Shown: one piece after another, positions 1 to 12,000 of the stretch
How the letters are laid out: each line of letters begins with the position of its first letter
Numbering within the stretch: the first letter of the stretch is position 1
DNA from: Nereocystis luetkeana
Lineage: Eukaryota > Sar > Phaeophyceae > Laminariales > Laminariaceae
Assembly: GCA_031213475.1 (NCBI GenBank)
Contig: JARUPZ010000026.1
Coordinates: forward strand, 5,259,567-5,323,566
DNA: 64,000 nucleotides
Direction: 5' to 3'
The notes under the pieces: model-generated
Database searches by the model: none
The model's input: only the letters and a program-made list of their open reading frames with translations
What the model was told of the DNA's origin: nothing
Program-made: the position numbers and the translations under genes

Positions 1-94
1 AACACGTTTTTTCATTGCAACTTTTTTCGGCACATATCTGCTTACAGCAGTAGGCCAAGCTGATCTGCTTCTCGCACAATTTGTGTCAATATTC

Positions 95-300
95 GCGTGG
101 TACCGTAGAGGTAGCACTTTCGGCTGGAACCTTTTCTGAGCGACGGGGCTTCTTAACCCAAAATCGTCGGGATTTCATCCTTTTCTTGCAAAACAAATGG
201 TTGTATGCTACCCAAATTTGTCGGAATTTCAGTGTCCCGTTGCAACATTCTTCGTTGTATGCTAACCCAAAATTGTCGAAATCCCATTCTTGTATACCTG
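95..300. repeat. Diverged relative of the GCGTTCTACGA element
   Basis: GGTACCGTAGAGGTAGCACT, CTGAGCGACGGGGCTTCTTA and ACCCAAAATCGTCGGGATTT resemble successive blocks of the 55.65-kb element. The middle is duplicated (CCCAAATTTGTCGGAATTTC, CCCAAAATTGTCGAAATCCC). Confidence 0.45.
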
Positions 301-619
301 GTATATGTTTCGTTGGACTGCTTTCTCAGGGTCATATCATTGCTCGTCGGGTGAGCCCTCACACTTTCCTCCAAAGCCATATTTTGGCTTACCGATTGTG
401 TAGACTTCATGCGAAGAGCCTCAGAAACAAAATGGCGCTCCTCTACCATGGCATGCGTCGTTATGGCCAGGTTTTGGGTGAGATTTAGAGAGGCTCAATC
501 AAGATCGAGAGGAGATGGAAAAAAAAGGGGCGGAAACACCTTGATAGTGCACCCGCATTTGTGGGGGTAAAGGCAGAGCGCGTTTTCAGGCCGGGATGCA
601 CTTCCTGGTGGAACCAAAG

Positions 620-730
620 TACCGGCGTAGACCCCAACCCCAACCCTGACCATGACCCCTAGTCCTGACCCTAACCCTAACCCTGACCCCATACCCTACC
701 CCTGACCCAAACCCCAACCCCAACCCGGAC
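620..730. repeat. Degenerate telomere-like CCCTAA/CCCTGA tract
   Basis: CCTGACCCTAACCCTAACCC with CCCCAACCCCAACCC on both sides, about 100 bp. It is interstitial and mixed with variants. Confidence 0.7.
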
Positions 731-1379
731 CTAAAACCGACCAGAAACGGGCGAGAAACGCTGTTTCGCCGCTTTTTGTCCTTGAAACCTGATATTCTTC
801 CGTGGTCTGCGGACCTCAGTATACCCCAGAGCCACTCAGGAGGGCGTAAAAGGGCTACCTTAGGAATATTCACTCTCGGGGTTTGTCCATTAGTGCAGAG
901 AATTGCGGGTGCACCCTTCCCCCCGCTACCGTGTTAAAAAACATCATTCGTCTACCCAATATAAGCCTCCTAACAATTGGAACTCCCTTGCGCTGCACGT
1001 ACAGGGGTGGTAGTAGATATTAGACAGCGATCGGTTGTTGTTTACAATAGTACCGAACGGTGTTGCCGTGCGACAACGGTCGGAGCGGTAGCGACGGCAA
1101 GAGTAGAGGGTTCATGCTTGTAGAGAGGGCGGATACGGCGAGGATGCTCTCTGCCGAGCAAGGAAATGCTCACACGAAAACGAAACCAGGCGCAGATCCT
1201 AGATCTCGGAGCGGTCAGGAGCGCTTCCAGCCAGCGACAACAGTAGTGACGTTTTGTTGTTCTTGTATGAACCGTCTCTAACAATTACGTTCCAGCTCAA
1301 CTCGTGGGTCGTGGGAGCTTTTATATCGGGGATCGGCATTCTAGACATCAAGCCGTGTGGAAACAAGTAGGTGTCTTCT

Positions 1380-1547
1380 CTCCAACCCCCCTTCCCCCGC
1401 ACACCTCACGGCGCTTCACGCTTGTTGCGAGTAATGTCTGCCTGGTCGGCGAAATTCCGACATGCTCCGTCCCGGCATTGTAGGGATACGAGGGTGTATG
1501 GTCATACGACTACGGCCATGCGTGATAATGAGTACCCCCCCCCATCC
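1380..1547 (+). repeat. Poly(C)-tailed interspersed repeat
   Basis: Carries CACCTCACGGCGCTTCACGC, TGTCTGCCTGGTCGG, CATGCTCCGTCCCGGCATTG, GTCATACGACTACGGCCATG and ends GAGTACCCCCCCCC. Confidence 0.8.
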
Positions 1548-1824
1548 CCGGGAACTCGCCTTCACTTTTTAACGCGCACGGTTCGGTTGTAAGCCGAGGC
1601 ATGCAGAAACTTATCACTGCCGTACTCCGAGAAGCAACGTGAGCCTGTCAACACCAAGCAAGTGCCCACTCTACCTCTTCCAGGTATGTGCAGGAGAGGC
1701 CAGAACCCGCGTGAAGGGGCGGACCGGGGCGGCTGAGGGGTGGGGACCGGCTTGATGGATTGGTTAGACACCAGACCCCCAAAGATCCCCCATGACATAC
1801 CCTGCCGAACGCTGCGAGTATCGT

Positions 1825-2025
1825 AGTAGCCCCTCTATAGTGCCGGTTGAATAGTGCCGGCTGCCCTATGCCCTGTCTATCGCCGGCGAAATCGCTTGGT
1901 TACATACCGGTATGGGGTCAACCAGTAGTGTGGCAGTGTGCCGAGAAAGTAGTGCCGGTTGCCGCTATAAAATACTGCCGGTATTATTGCTGGCTGGCGC
2001 ATGTTGGCACTATAGAGGGACCACT
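1825..2025. mobile_element. MITE with CCCTCTATAGTGCC terminal repeats
   Basis: The left end AGTAGCCCCTCTATAGTGCC (1,825-1,844) is inverted at 2,006-2,025 (18 of 20 match). The inside repeats AGTGCCGGYTG several times. It is 201 bp long and non-coding. Confidence 0.75.
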
Positions 2026-2384
2026 CCTGTACAGGACTGCTTACCGTGCACTGCACACAGGTGCCACCCCCCCCCCCGCTGCACAATGCCGGCGTAAAAA
2101 AATCCTTCTTGTGGAGCCATCGCACAAATAAATGTACAAAGCTCGCCCAATGAAGCAATCCCGAAGGTATCGGCCACCCCTCAACTCGCTACGCTTAATG
2201 GCATGCTACTCGCGTTGTTTTGCGCTCACATTGTGGATTCGCAGGGGGGGGGGGGGGGGGGGGGGGGTTAACGGCCACCTGTGTACGTCGCGATCGTGAA
2301 AAATCCAAAACATGAACAGCGATGAAAGTGAGTGCGGCGTAAAAATGTACACCCAGGTAGGTCCTGTAAACGTTTTCCACCCCT

Positions 2385-2672
2385 GACATATCATGATCTA
2401 CATCATCTAGTTCCTCGCCTGCAATTGAGAGAGGTGGAGCAGGATCTGCCAACTGACATATGAGTGCTACAGATACAACCATTGGGAAGATGTGATGTAT
2501 GCACTGTGGATCATAAAGATTGTACGGCGCTCACGCGGCAACATGAGCTTCATTTAGATCATACAGATAATGCAGATCTACAAATCAGGAAAAAAAACGG
2601 TATGCCTGCCTTGAAAGATCTAGATCATGACTTGGGAATGATCTGTACGTGATATGTCTGTCCGACGTGTGA
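2385..2672. repeat. GATC-rich palindromic element
   Basis: Contains ATCATGATCTACATCATCTA, the block CATCTAGTTCCTCGCCTGCA and the end CTGTCCGACGTGTGAAG. It shares these with 20.64-21.0 kb. Confidence 0.6.
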
Positions 2673-3289
2673 AGAAACGTTTACGCATCAGAAATATCCA
2701 TCACGATATTGTGCTGTGCGCACTGACTGCCTGTAGTATGTATTACAGATCATCATGACCTGTCGACTGTATTTTGCACATCAGCTTGTACAGCGGTACC
2801 TGCAGCTGCTAGCAGTAGATCCTGTATTTGCTTGCCGGCGTGATGCGCTGCACGAGACCCGTGCCAAAGAAGTACAACCGTAGTGCACATATCGTACCAT
2901 GAGTATACATATATCTGTTCCTGGTGTTATTTGGTCGCAAATGATACGGGGTGGTATACCACAGCGCGTCACCATTACTAGTGGTACCGTTTCCTTTATG
3001 CTAGGGACTGGTATGATCCTGCTGCCGTGAGCTCTATTTCATACCAGATACCAGGTATCAGGTACCAGGTGTCAGGTACCTCCTGGTACGTGCCAGGTAC
3101 TACAGCAGTCAGTAGCTTGATTCCAACCATCGAGATGCGTTCTTGTTACAGCCTGTTTTGTTACCACAGGCAGGATTTCAGGGAAGCGAGCCATTAAATA
3201 ATGTGAGAACATTATCATGATGATGATCATCAATCATCATCATCATCATCATAGATGACACCCAGCAAACAACGTGCTCGATTGAGCCG

Positions 3290-3445
3290 TGCCATCCAGA
3301 TCCAAACCGGCAACCAAGATCCAGGTCGTGCAGATCATGTGCAAGTCAGGGATCTATCCGCCCCGGCCGAAGATAGGTCTATTAATAGATCTTGAATAAG
3401 GGAGATCTGACGATCTGATATGGTCTGTCCGATGTGTGAAACGGT
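3290..3445. repeat. GATC-rich element, partial copy
   Basis: AGATCCAGGTCGTGCAGATC ... GACGATCTGATATGGTCTGT CCGATGTGTGAAACG. Related to the previous element by its ending. Confidence 0.5.
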
Positions 3446-3904
3446 TGGCGTCGACACGGACGCCACACGCACCCGGCCTTGTGGGACCAGCCTGGGGCAT
3501 TGTAGCCTACATTGGGCCAACGCACTACAGCAAGAGTACAGTATACTGCTGCTCTAATAGCAATAATAGCTCATGTACCCCCGTGTGTCGTTCAACTGCC
3601 TGTCTGTCATTTACTTGTGGTGCTGCGACAGCAGTCCTCCGTCCTGCTGTACTACTGTAGATCCGAGCTCCGTAACTATCGATCTCCCTTATGGTACTAC
3701 TTTACCTGGTATAGTGCAAGTACTACTGCTACACTGGTAGGATACCGCGGTTTGATCTCTTGACCGACCGCTCTCTACTGTGTTGTAGACTAAAACTATT
3801 AATAGTCTATAAGGCCTAAAGCGCCGACCCTGGCGCGCCCACAAAAATCGTCATCCTACGAGTACGAGAGCCTTCACGGGTAATATGTTTGAACCACAAC
3901 AGCT

Positions 3905-3978
3905 TAAACGAAGGCACGCAGGCGCGTAGGCACGCAGGCACGCAGGCACGCAGGCACGCAGGCACGCAGGCAGTCACG
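3905..3978. repeat. 8-bp GCAGGCAC tandem repeat
   Basis: About eight units of GCAGGCAC, one variant GCGCGTAG. Confidence 0.9.
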
Positions 3979-4730
3979 CAGGCATTTTGTTCACGAAACA
4001 AGCACGTGCATGGCCATCCACAGAGCCTACAGAGTTTATTTTGCGCTCCCGCCCCACCGCCATGATGACACAGCTTTTATCCTTCCTCGCTTCTCGCTCG
4101 CCCGTGTTTGCAGGTCAGCCGCGACCTCCTCGTCGCGCACCTCCTATACATACCCCTTCCTCCGACATACCCGTTCGTTGCTCACCTTTACTGAACATCA
4201 CCAGCATCGTTGGCGATCCTGTCGGGAGGGCAGCTATGTCCGCATACGTACAACAGAGACGCCTCGAGTACAACACCTCCTTGCAGGGAATTTCCAAGAA
4301 GATTTTCTCGGGGACGTGGACGTGGACGTGGACGCCGAGCGGTGATGAGCCTCTGGCTGTGGAATGATATCGACGAGGCCTTCCCAAAAAGCCACACCAT
4401 TTCCGTAGTGCGCTGTAAATAAATGCTCCCCTCGTTTGGAGAGAGTCTCCGCTGAAAATCCACCTCTCCTCCCAGAGGGGTCTGTGGTCTTCCTTGCTGT
4501 GTGCACGTGTATACAACAGGATACGTGACATGGGGTGAGTCCAGAAGGCCTTGCGAAACAGCTCGAAGCTGAAGAAGAAGAAAACGAAATGGCGTGATGA
4601 GATGCGAGGTTCCGAAATTCCAGCAGAGCGTTTGAAAGAGAGCCCACCCCCGTGCATGAAGAGAGCAGTCTTGCGCCTTGCGAGCTGGAGCGGTGTCTGG
4701 ATGACCCTCGCGGGGCAAGGGTTGTACGCA
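3979..4730. other. Region of overlapping open frames, no gene recognised
   Basis: Four frames of 110-180 codons overlap on both strands between 3,987 and 4,718. None matches a family that I know and no splice-compatible neighbours were found. A GGACGTGGACGTGGACGT run at 4,314 adds low complexity. Confidence 0.3.
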
Positions 4731-5604
4731 GCTAGGCTATGTGCATTGCCACGACGGTGTGTGGCAGATTCCAGATTCCGAACTCCTTCGAAACCTGAAA
4801 AAAATCCAGAAAGAAACGCATGGCGGGTGGCAGTTTTTTAGAATTTTCGTTATTTTCGCTTTTTTTAATCAAAATTTTGTTACGAAAAAAGGCGTTGAGC
4901 TGCGACCCTAATGATGACGATTTACCATTATGCCGTTTCCGAAGCGCGCCCGGCGTATCATGCAGCTTGCAAAGTCGGGCGCCAACCAAGTCAATCAGTC
5001 AAATCCACAGCTGTAGCAAAGCTTGCAGTAAAAACAAAAACAAAAAATGAAAAAATGAAAATTATTGAAGCATCCCCTTCTCAAACAAGCCTAGTTTCGT
5101 GAACACCTTTTTATTGATTTTTTGTTTTCGAACATCGTATACGTCGTATACAGCGCCGAAGGTTTTCTCGGCCGCGCGTACGCGATACAAGACTCTCCAC
5201 ACTGTCGGTGGCAGCAGCAGCATATACTATATTACCACCCCCGTGTGTGCGGCGATGTAGTAGGCGCGGCGGGGGCCGAAAAAGGGAGTTTTCCTTCGGC
5301 TCATACAACAATGCAACTTTCACCCACCACAACGTTTCTGTCGGGGGCAAATTATATACTTGGGATTTGCGCGGGAGATTTCTTCCATAATCAGGAATAC
5401 ACACACTTTAAATGCGTTAAAAGTACATCAAATCGTTTTGACGTACCAGGTATGTATCATGTACCACATGCCTTGACGTACGTCATTCGGACAATTAAGA
5501 GTTGAGTTTGGACGCCCACCCGAAATGCCAGACGCATTCTAGTTTCCGAACAGAGTATTAGTAGTGGTAGATACTGATGTAATTTCATACACCCTAATTA
5601 CAGT

Positions 5605-5795
5605 AGTGGTCCCTCCATAGTAGTGCCGCTTGAGTAGCGCCAGCTGCCCGCTATGTATTGTGCCTGTGAAATCGACTGGCACATACACACCTGACACACT
5701 GAACAGGGGTGGCAGCGTGCGGAGTAGTGCTGGTTGCCGCTACAGTTAGTGCCTGGGAAATCGATTTTGGCACACACCACTATTACTGTAGTATA
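5605..5795. mobile_element. Second, diverged copy of the CCCTCTATAGTGCC MITE
   Basis: The left end AGTGGTCCCTCCATAGTAGT and internal GTGCCGCTTGAGTAGCGCCA parallel the copy at 1.8 kb. The right end is degraded (GGCACACACCACT). Confidence 0.6.
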
Positions 5796-6383
5796 TATAA
5801 CCCGGGACGGAAGCGAGTCTCGGCAATGAAACACACAAGATGAAATAAAAGCTTGGTACATGGTATTACGCTTCACGTGACGCTTACCTGGTACCAGTAT
5901 ACAGTAGGCCCATAGTGCACTTCGAGTGAATCATATATATAGGTACATATTACACTTCAAGCGGGTTCTAACTGTAAGAGGGGGGTAAGGTTCCGATTCG
6001 CGACAATAATGGTCGGTATATATAATACTTCATATATATACCTGGTATATTGTATATCCCCTTTAAACCTCCGCTGGACCCACCGCCAATTGCCATACAA
6101 CTACGGTCACGCATGGCATGAGGTTCCCCATTCCACCTCGGATCAATCAGACTACCGACGTGCTTAGCAAAGCGGCAAGCCACCTTTTGTTTTTACACGG
6201 TCCGTGTTCCTCCCAAGGAAATCTGCGTAACCCCTTTACAGGGGAGGGAAAACACACCGGAAACGAACTGCTTTGATACAGTACAGCGTCGGCTACACGG
6301 AGCAGCTCAAGCTGCGGGGTTTATATGGGGGGGGGGTGTCCGTCCGAACTGCAGTGAAAGGAGCTGGGCCACACACGCGGAGC

Positions 6384-6384
<1 letters not shown>

Positions 6385-6430
<46 letters not shown>
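6385..6430. repeat. (CTG)n microsatellite
   Basis: Fifteen uninterrupted CTG units. Confidence 0.95.
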
Positions 6431-6431
<1 letters not shown>

Positions 6432-7189
6432 GACACCTTCACGATCTTGCCACTCGCTTGATGAGATTGGTCGCCCTCGTCTCACGTTTCTGGTCGCTAT
6501 ACACAGGTCCCATAATATTCAACCCCATTTCTACGTGGAACGTTACATAGCCCATAGCCCAACCTGTTACCCAGCCTGAAGACCAGCCTGAAGCGCCCCG
6601 GCCTTTACCCCACGTTGCATGCGCCTATAGTCTGTCTACCCGCGCACCACAAGAAGGTAACAACGCTTGACTGTGACAACAACGAACAGCAGCGCCATGG
6701 ATGCGAATAGCATCTACCTGGTATCTGTCAGCAGCTGGGGTAGTACATAAAACGCACACGCTGACAGACAGCGACGGTGAACACTCACCCAAAAGAGTAG
6801 ATATTGATTGCACCACTCACAAAACGAGATGGAAGCACAACAGATTACACAACGAGTCGATTTATTCCTTCCTCGCTCAAGAGTGAGGGGCGCTCGTAAA
6901 AAAAAAAAAAAAAACGTAGATGCCGTAACGTACAACCGAATCTCCGCAATAACAACTGATGAGCAAGGACGGAACCAAATGGTTGACGCACCGTCCATCC
7001 CTCTCCAAAAACAACCACGGGGATATGTCACCAACAATTCACAAACAACACCGAACATGCCCTGTATCGGCTGCCTCCCAGGGAAACTTGCACAATTGTT
7101 AAAACGTTCAACTCTAATCCCAAGTAGTTTGGTTCTACAACACGAGCGGTACAGCTGAGGAGGGGTGGGAGCTTAGAAGGAGACATGCA

Positions 7190-7570
7190 GTGCAGTGCGT
7201 ACCCGATAAACCAAGCACCAGCGTCCCGAACCACCCTTAAGCTTAGTAGACGAGTGCATCCGACAAAACAGCACCAGCACCCCAACACAAACCTATAGCA
7301 AAGAAGACGTGTGCATCTGGCAAACCAAACCACCAGCTTCCCGAACCGCGCTCAAGTTTTTTAGAAGGCGTCTGTACATCTAACAACCAAAATACCAACC
7401 TCCCGAACCACCCTCAAAAAGCTTGGCAGACGTGTGCATCGGACAAAACACCGCCAGCATCCCACCACGACGCTTAATCTTAGCAGACGTGCGCGTCCAA
7501 AACTGAACATCAGCAACAAGCCAAACCACCATTACAACCTTCCAAGAACTGCGCATCCGAAAAAACAACA
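7190..7570. repeat. ~62-bp degenerate tandem repeat
   Basis: About six units with GACGTGTGCATCNGACAAAA and CCAGCNTCCCGAACCACC. On the minus strand they give Cys/Trp-containing peptides (PMHTSAKLFEGGSGGW) in changing frames, so I do not call a gene. Confidence 0.75.
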
Positions 7571-8256
7571 CAAATTCCAAGACGTTCTTCTCCGAACTGA
7601 GGGTGCTGCAGGTACAAAGGATAAAGGGGTAACTACGCTTACAAGACTTGCGGTGCGTGGCCAGAATATATGTATGTATATATAAAACCTCTCACTCTTC
7701 CTGGCCGTTACTAACAACCCGTCGTGTCGAGAACCATCTGAGAAAATTCCGAAGATATGTATATACCCCGCCGACCGAACCACGCTGCCGTTACCGACCG
7801 TTTCATGAACAACGTTGAGAGGGTCTCCTGGTGTCCGCAAAAGCCTGATCGCGCATCCCAACGCCTTCCAACCCCTATAGAGCAACATCGCGACCACATC
7901 CGCCGAAAACAACGCTGGACGCAGGCGAGTGAGAAGCTAGCTGCCAGCAACGCTCTCTCGCATCGCCCCCCCCCCCCTCCCCCCCCCCTGCTCATGACAC
8001 ACAGCCGCCGACACCTCGACCCACCGCACCGCAGAGCGCAGCGCCGCACCGAGACACACCGGCCCACACCGCACCGCACCACTTATCATGGGAGCGTTCG
8101 CCCACCATATCCAACCAATTCAAAGGAACGACGCCTCTGGATGACGGAGCGTCTCGACCCAAGCTCGGGCACAGGACGAGACCCAAGGCCGGGCGAGACC
8201 TCCATCCGCGAAAAACCAGGCCGAGGGTTTCCTCCTTGGCGATGAGAAACCAGACC

Positions 8257-8372
8257 CCCACCTGACGTGCTCCGTCCCGGCATTGTATCTCGGCATTGCA
8301 GGGTGCGAGGACCAATCGTCGCAAGACTACCTACGGCGATGCATGGCATGGGTAGATCCCCCCCCCCCCTCC
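8257..8372 (+). repeat. Poly(C)-tailed interspersed repeat, diverged
   Basis: CGTGCTCCGTCCCGGCATTG followed by a partial second CGGCATTGCAGGGTGCGAGG, a degraded GACTACCTACGGCGATGCAT and a poly(C) run. Confidence 0.65.
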
Positions 8373-8730
8373 CAGGTATTTCCGCCGCTTCCTCCGCTAC
8401 GGTCCTTTCTCGACATCGGTGACCACATCCCCATACGAGAAATAAACCTAACGCGAAACGACATCCCGGTACGCTTTCAAACTCTACCACAATCGATCGG
8501 CGAGGATAAAGCCGACTCAAATCAAACATCACACGAAAACATCCTTTGGTTATCCCGGGTTTCCTCGTGCGTTTCTTGACGTTTCTCCCATGACATATGC
8601 GGTTGGTTTTGGGGAGGTCTTAGGGGAGGTCTTGGTCGGGGGACGCGCTTGGGGGCGATGGTTTGGTGCCGGGTTTCCTCGTGCGTTAGTCGGCGTGTCC
8701 AGTATTCGGTTGATTCCGGGGGAGGGTGTC

Positions 8731-8798
8731 AGGAAAAGCCTCAGTCTTGAAAAAAGCGAGGTGCTATGAGCGTCCAACCGCAGGCGGTGAAGCAGACC
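8731..8798 (-). pseudogene. Decayed tandem copy of the SERINC C-terminal codons
   Basis: On the minus strand this reads VCFTACGWTLIAPRFFQD, then a stop, then GFS and a stop. It closely mirrors the true gene end VCFIIYGWTLIAPRIFPD RDFS stop, about 135 bp away. It is part of a ~130-bp tandem repeat: units begin at the word GGGTTTCCTCGTG near 8,679 and 8,809, and the same word recurs near 8,565. It is a partial duplication of the gene end plus 3' flank, with an internal stop. Confidence 0.7.
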
Positions 8799-8864
8799 TA
8801 ATGACAGGGTTTCCTCGTGTAGCCGTTGGCGTGTCCCCTCAGGGTTGAGTTCGGGGGGGGGGGG

Positions 8865-9080
8865 TTAGGAAAAGTCTCGGTCCGGGAAAATGCGGGGTGC
8901 GATGAGCGTCCAGCCGTAGATAATAAAGCAGACCCACTGCCCTGTGGTAGTGAGCCACATGGCCGTCCACCCGTTCTTGGGATCGCTCGACTCGCCGTCG
9001 GTGTTGATGTCCCCCCAGTTGGTGAGCATCATGGCGTAGAACATGGAGATCAGGACCATCACCACGTTGAACCTCCAGCC
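8865..9080 (-). CDS. SERINC terminal exon
   Basis: The acceptor is ttcctggttccag and the exon has 71 codons plus stop TAA at 8867-8865. It reads GWRFNVVMVLISMFYAMMLT, NWGDINTD, WTAMWLTTTGQWVCFIIY and GWTLIAPRIFPDRDFS. The final membrane segment followed by W.L.AP....RDF and immediate stop is the canonical SERINC C-terminus. The intron side (9,085-9,290) is a degenerate CTG/CTT-rich pyrimidine tract, which produces a spurious Gln-rich reading frame on the plus strand. Confidence 0.95.
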   Translation of the reverse strand, partial: GWRFNVVMVLISMFYAMMLTNWGDINTDGESSDPKNGWTAMWLTTTGQWVCFIIYGWTLIAPRIFPDRDFS

Positions 9081-12000
9081 CTGGAACCAGGAACAGCAAC
9101 AGCAACAAGAGCGGCAGGCGCAGCAGAAGCAGCAGTGTAACGGCAGGCGTGCAGCAGTCGACGGAGAAGCAGCAGGAGAAACAGAGGCAGCACCAGCAGC
9201 GGTCGCAGGAGGAGGAGCAGGAGAAACAGAAGCAGCGACAGCAGTGGCAGCAGGGACAGCAGCGACAACAGCAGCAGCGAAGTGTTAGAGGCGTTCGTTC
9301 TCCACGACAGCACAAAATCGACTTACTCAAGCGACACCTCAAGATATGTCTTACCGCATGGGTAGTTACATCGTCAGGTATTAGATCCGCGTGGACCGCT
9401 GAACAAACAATCGGTGCTCGTTTATCACTCAATAATATTCCTCGTCCTCCCCATATCTTTACATTCAACCGTGTTGGACGCGATTAAAGGAATACCATGA
9501 AAGCCTCTTCATTTCCGCTCTGATACTTTCTGGTAGACTGTTCTCAGACGCCCAAACCAACTAGAGAACCAACCAACAACACACAATCAGCCATTCCAAC
9601 CAACGGCCCAACTCCAACCCACCAAACCAAACCAACCGAACCGAACCGAACCGAACCGAACCGAACCGAACCGAACCGAACCGAACCGAACCGAACCGAA
9701 CCGAACCGAACCGAACCGAACCGAACCAAACCGAACCAAACCGAACCGAACAAAACATAATAGAACAGAATAGAACCAGACCAAAATATACCAAACCAAA
9801 CCAATTCAAACCAAACCAAACCAAACCAAACCAAATCAAATCAAATCAGACCAAACCAAACCAAACCGAACCGAACCAATTCAACCAAACACCTCAGCAC
9901 AACCGAACACTGCACTGCAGCCTCAAACGCAACAGGATACAACCTACCAACCATCGTCTCAAACGCAAAGGGGCATGCCACAGGTCACAGCCCCCCCCCT
10001 CCCTCCCCCCCCCCACGCGCGAAAGCTCACCAAGCCCCCGTCGTCTTGGACAGCGCCCCCCTCCGCGGGACTAGCGGCGGCCGCGGGTCTGGATGGAGCG
10101 GACGAGCCCTCCCCTCCCATGCCGTCCCCGACGGGCACAGCATCCTGCACAAAGGGACGGCTCTTGTCGCCCGACTCGAGGGAGCTCCCTGCAGGCTGAA
10201 CCGGCCCGGCAGTCTCTTGAACCTATCGAATAGCGACACCACCATTGCCACCGCCGCAGTCGCAGTCACCACCCAAGCCAACGGCATCACCGAAACGATC
10301 ACAGATGAAAGGAAACATACACAGGGAGAAGGGGTTAGAAAAAGGAGTAGGGAACAAAAGAAAAAATACGCTACGTAGGCACGACGAAGGAAAGACAGCA
10401 GTCCGCGGGAAGACTCTGTTACCCGTACGACCATTGCTTGTGAGCGAGCTCGCGCCTTCTTGTCTACTCGCGGACGCTAACACATCAGATGAAACTACTA
10501 CATCTCTCGAGGTCGTGCTCCTTTCCCTTCTCTTCTTTCTCGCGGTGGAGGTTGTGAGCCCGGCCAGCACTTCCGGGTAAAACTACGAGTCCAAAAAACA
10601 GAACGATCACGATGTCGAAAACAATAAGCCCTGCCGCAGCTCGATGCGTAGAGTATGCAAAAAAAAAAAAGCTCAGCACTGAACGTATATAATGTAGTCG
10701 CGATCCTTAAGCAATGGTTACTTGAAAAAGACAAAAAAACACACACACACAAACACATACATAGCACTGCTATTAGTAGCAAAAGACAGGTTTCTCCTTC
10801 TCTTGAGCAACAGACACAAGACATCAGGTGGGGACGGTGGGGTGGGGTTTCCACGTTACCTGGTCGGCGCTCCCACCGAGAAGAGAGGTCACGGTCCTTG
10901 CCGCGTTCAGGGTCACCCTGTCACGGGGGTGGGGATGTAAGGGGATCGGCACAGTAGGGAGGGTAAGTGGGAACGCGTAAGTGTGGGGGGGGGGGGGGAG
11001 GGGGTGAGGTTGGTTCGGGTTGGGTGAGGGCGGGCGGCGGAGGGAGGGGATGATCGAGGAATGGACACAACATCGCAAGCTTGAGGTTAGCTGACCAGGG
11101 GAAAAGGGGTGCACTGAAATAACAGTGCATACCCTGACACTGCTGCTTCTTCAATGCAAAAACGCCATACTTGAAAGCGGAAAATAATACCGACACATAG
11201 ACCGCGGACGCTCAAAGAGCGTGAATGGCGCCGGCCCCTCCCCCCCTCCCCCTTCCTGAGCTCGTCAACTAAACGCAGCAAGTAGGCGTCATGGAGTTAG
11301 TTCAGCAGGAAAATGCCCCAAGTCCCCCCTTGTATTGTGGTCAGAAAAAAACAACAACAACAACAACAAGCCCCGATGTGCGTTACAATAAATACTACTG
11401 GTATTACGGGGGACCATAGTTAATGGAACCTATGGTATACACAAAAATCTATATATTTGACCATTTTTACTAACAATATTTGGTCCTATTAACTATGGTC
11501 ACCATTTTTACTAACAATATTTGGTCCTATTAACTATGGTCCCCCGTAATACTAACATTAATCAATACCACGAATTACCGACGTACAAACACCCTTTGGC
11601 TCAACTACTATTACGGGGGACCATGGTTAGTAGGACCAAATATTGCTGGTAAAAATGGTTACATATATAGTTTTTTTACGTATACCACAGGACCTGTTAA
11701 CTATGGTCCCCCGTAATAATACACAAAACCGTACTTGTCGTTGACGACGGGGTGGTATTTTGATAGAGCTGACGATTCTCAATGGTACTGCAGTGGGGGT
11801 TCTCCCCCATGATGCGGTCTGACTAATAAGGCGGTATCCCGATATAAGACGGTCAAAACCACTTGGCGCCTCTGGAGAATTGCGCTCATAGCCTGGAACG
11901 AATAAGGCGGCTTCCCTCTATAAGGCGGTCGTATTTGCCCTGGCACACCACCGCCTTACCGGGGGGTGGGGGGGGGGGGGGGGTCGGGGCACTGCTCCAC

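Noticed and set aside
9149-9487. Gln-rich plus-strand frame
   Set aside because: It is the antisense of the pyrimidine-rich tract before the SERINC terminal exon.
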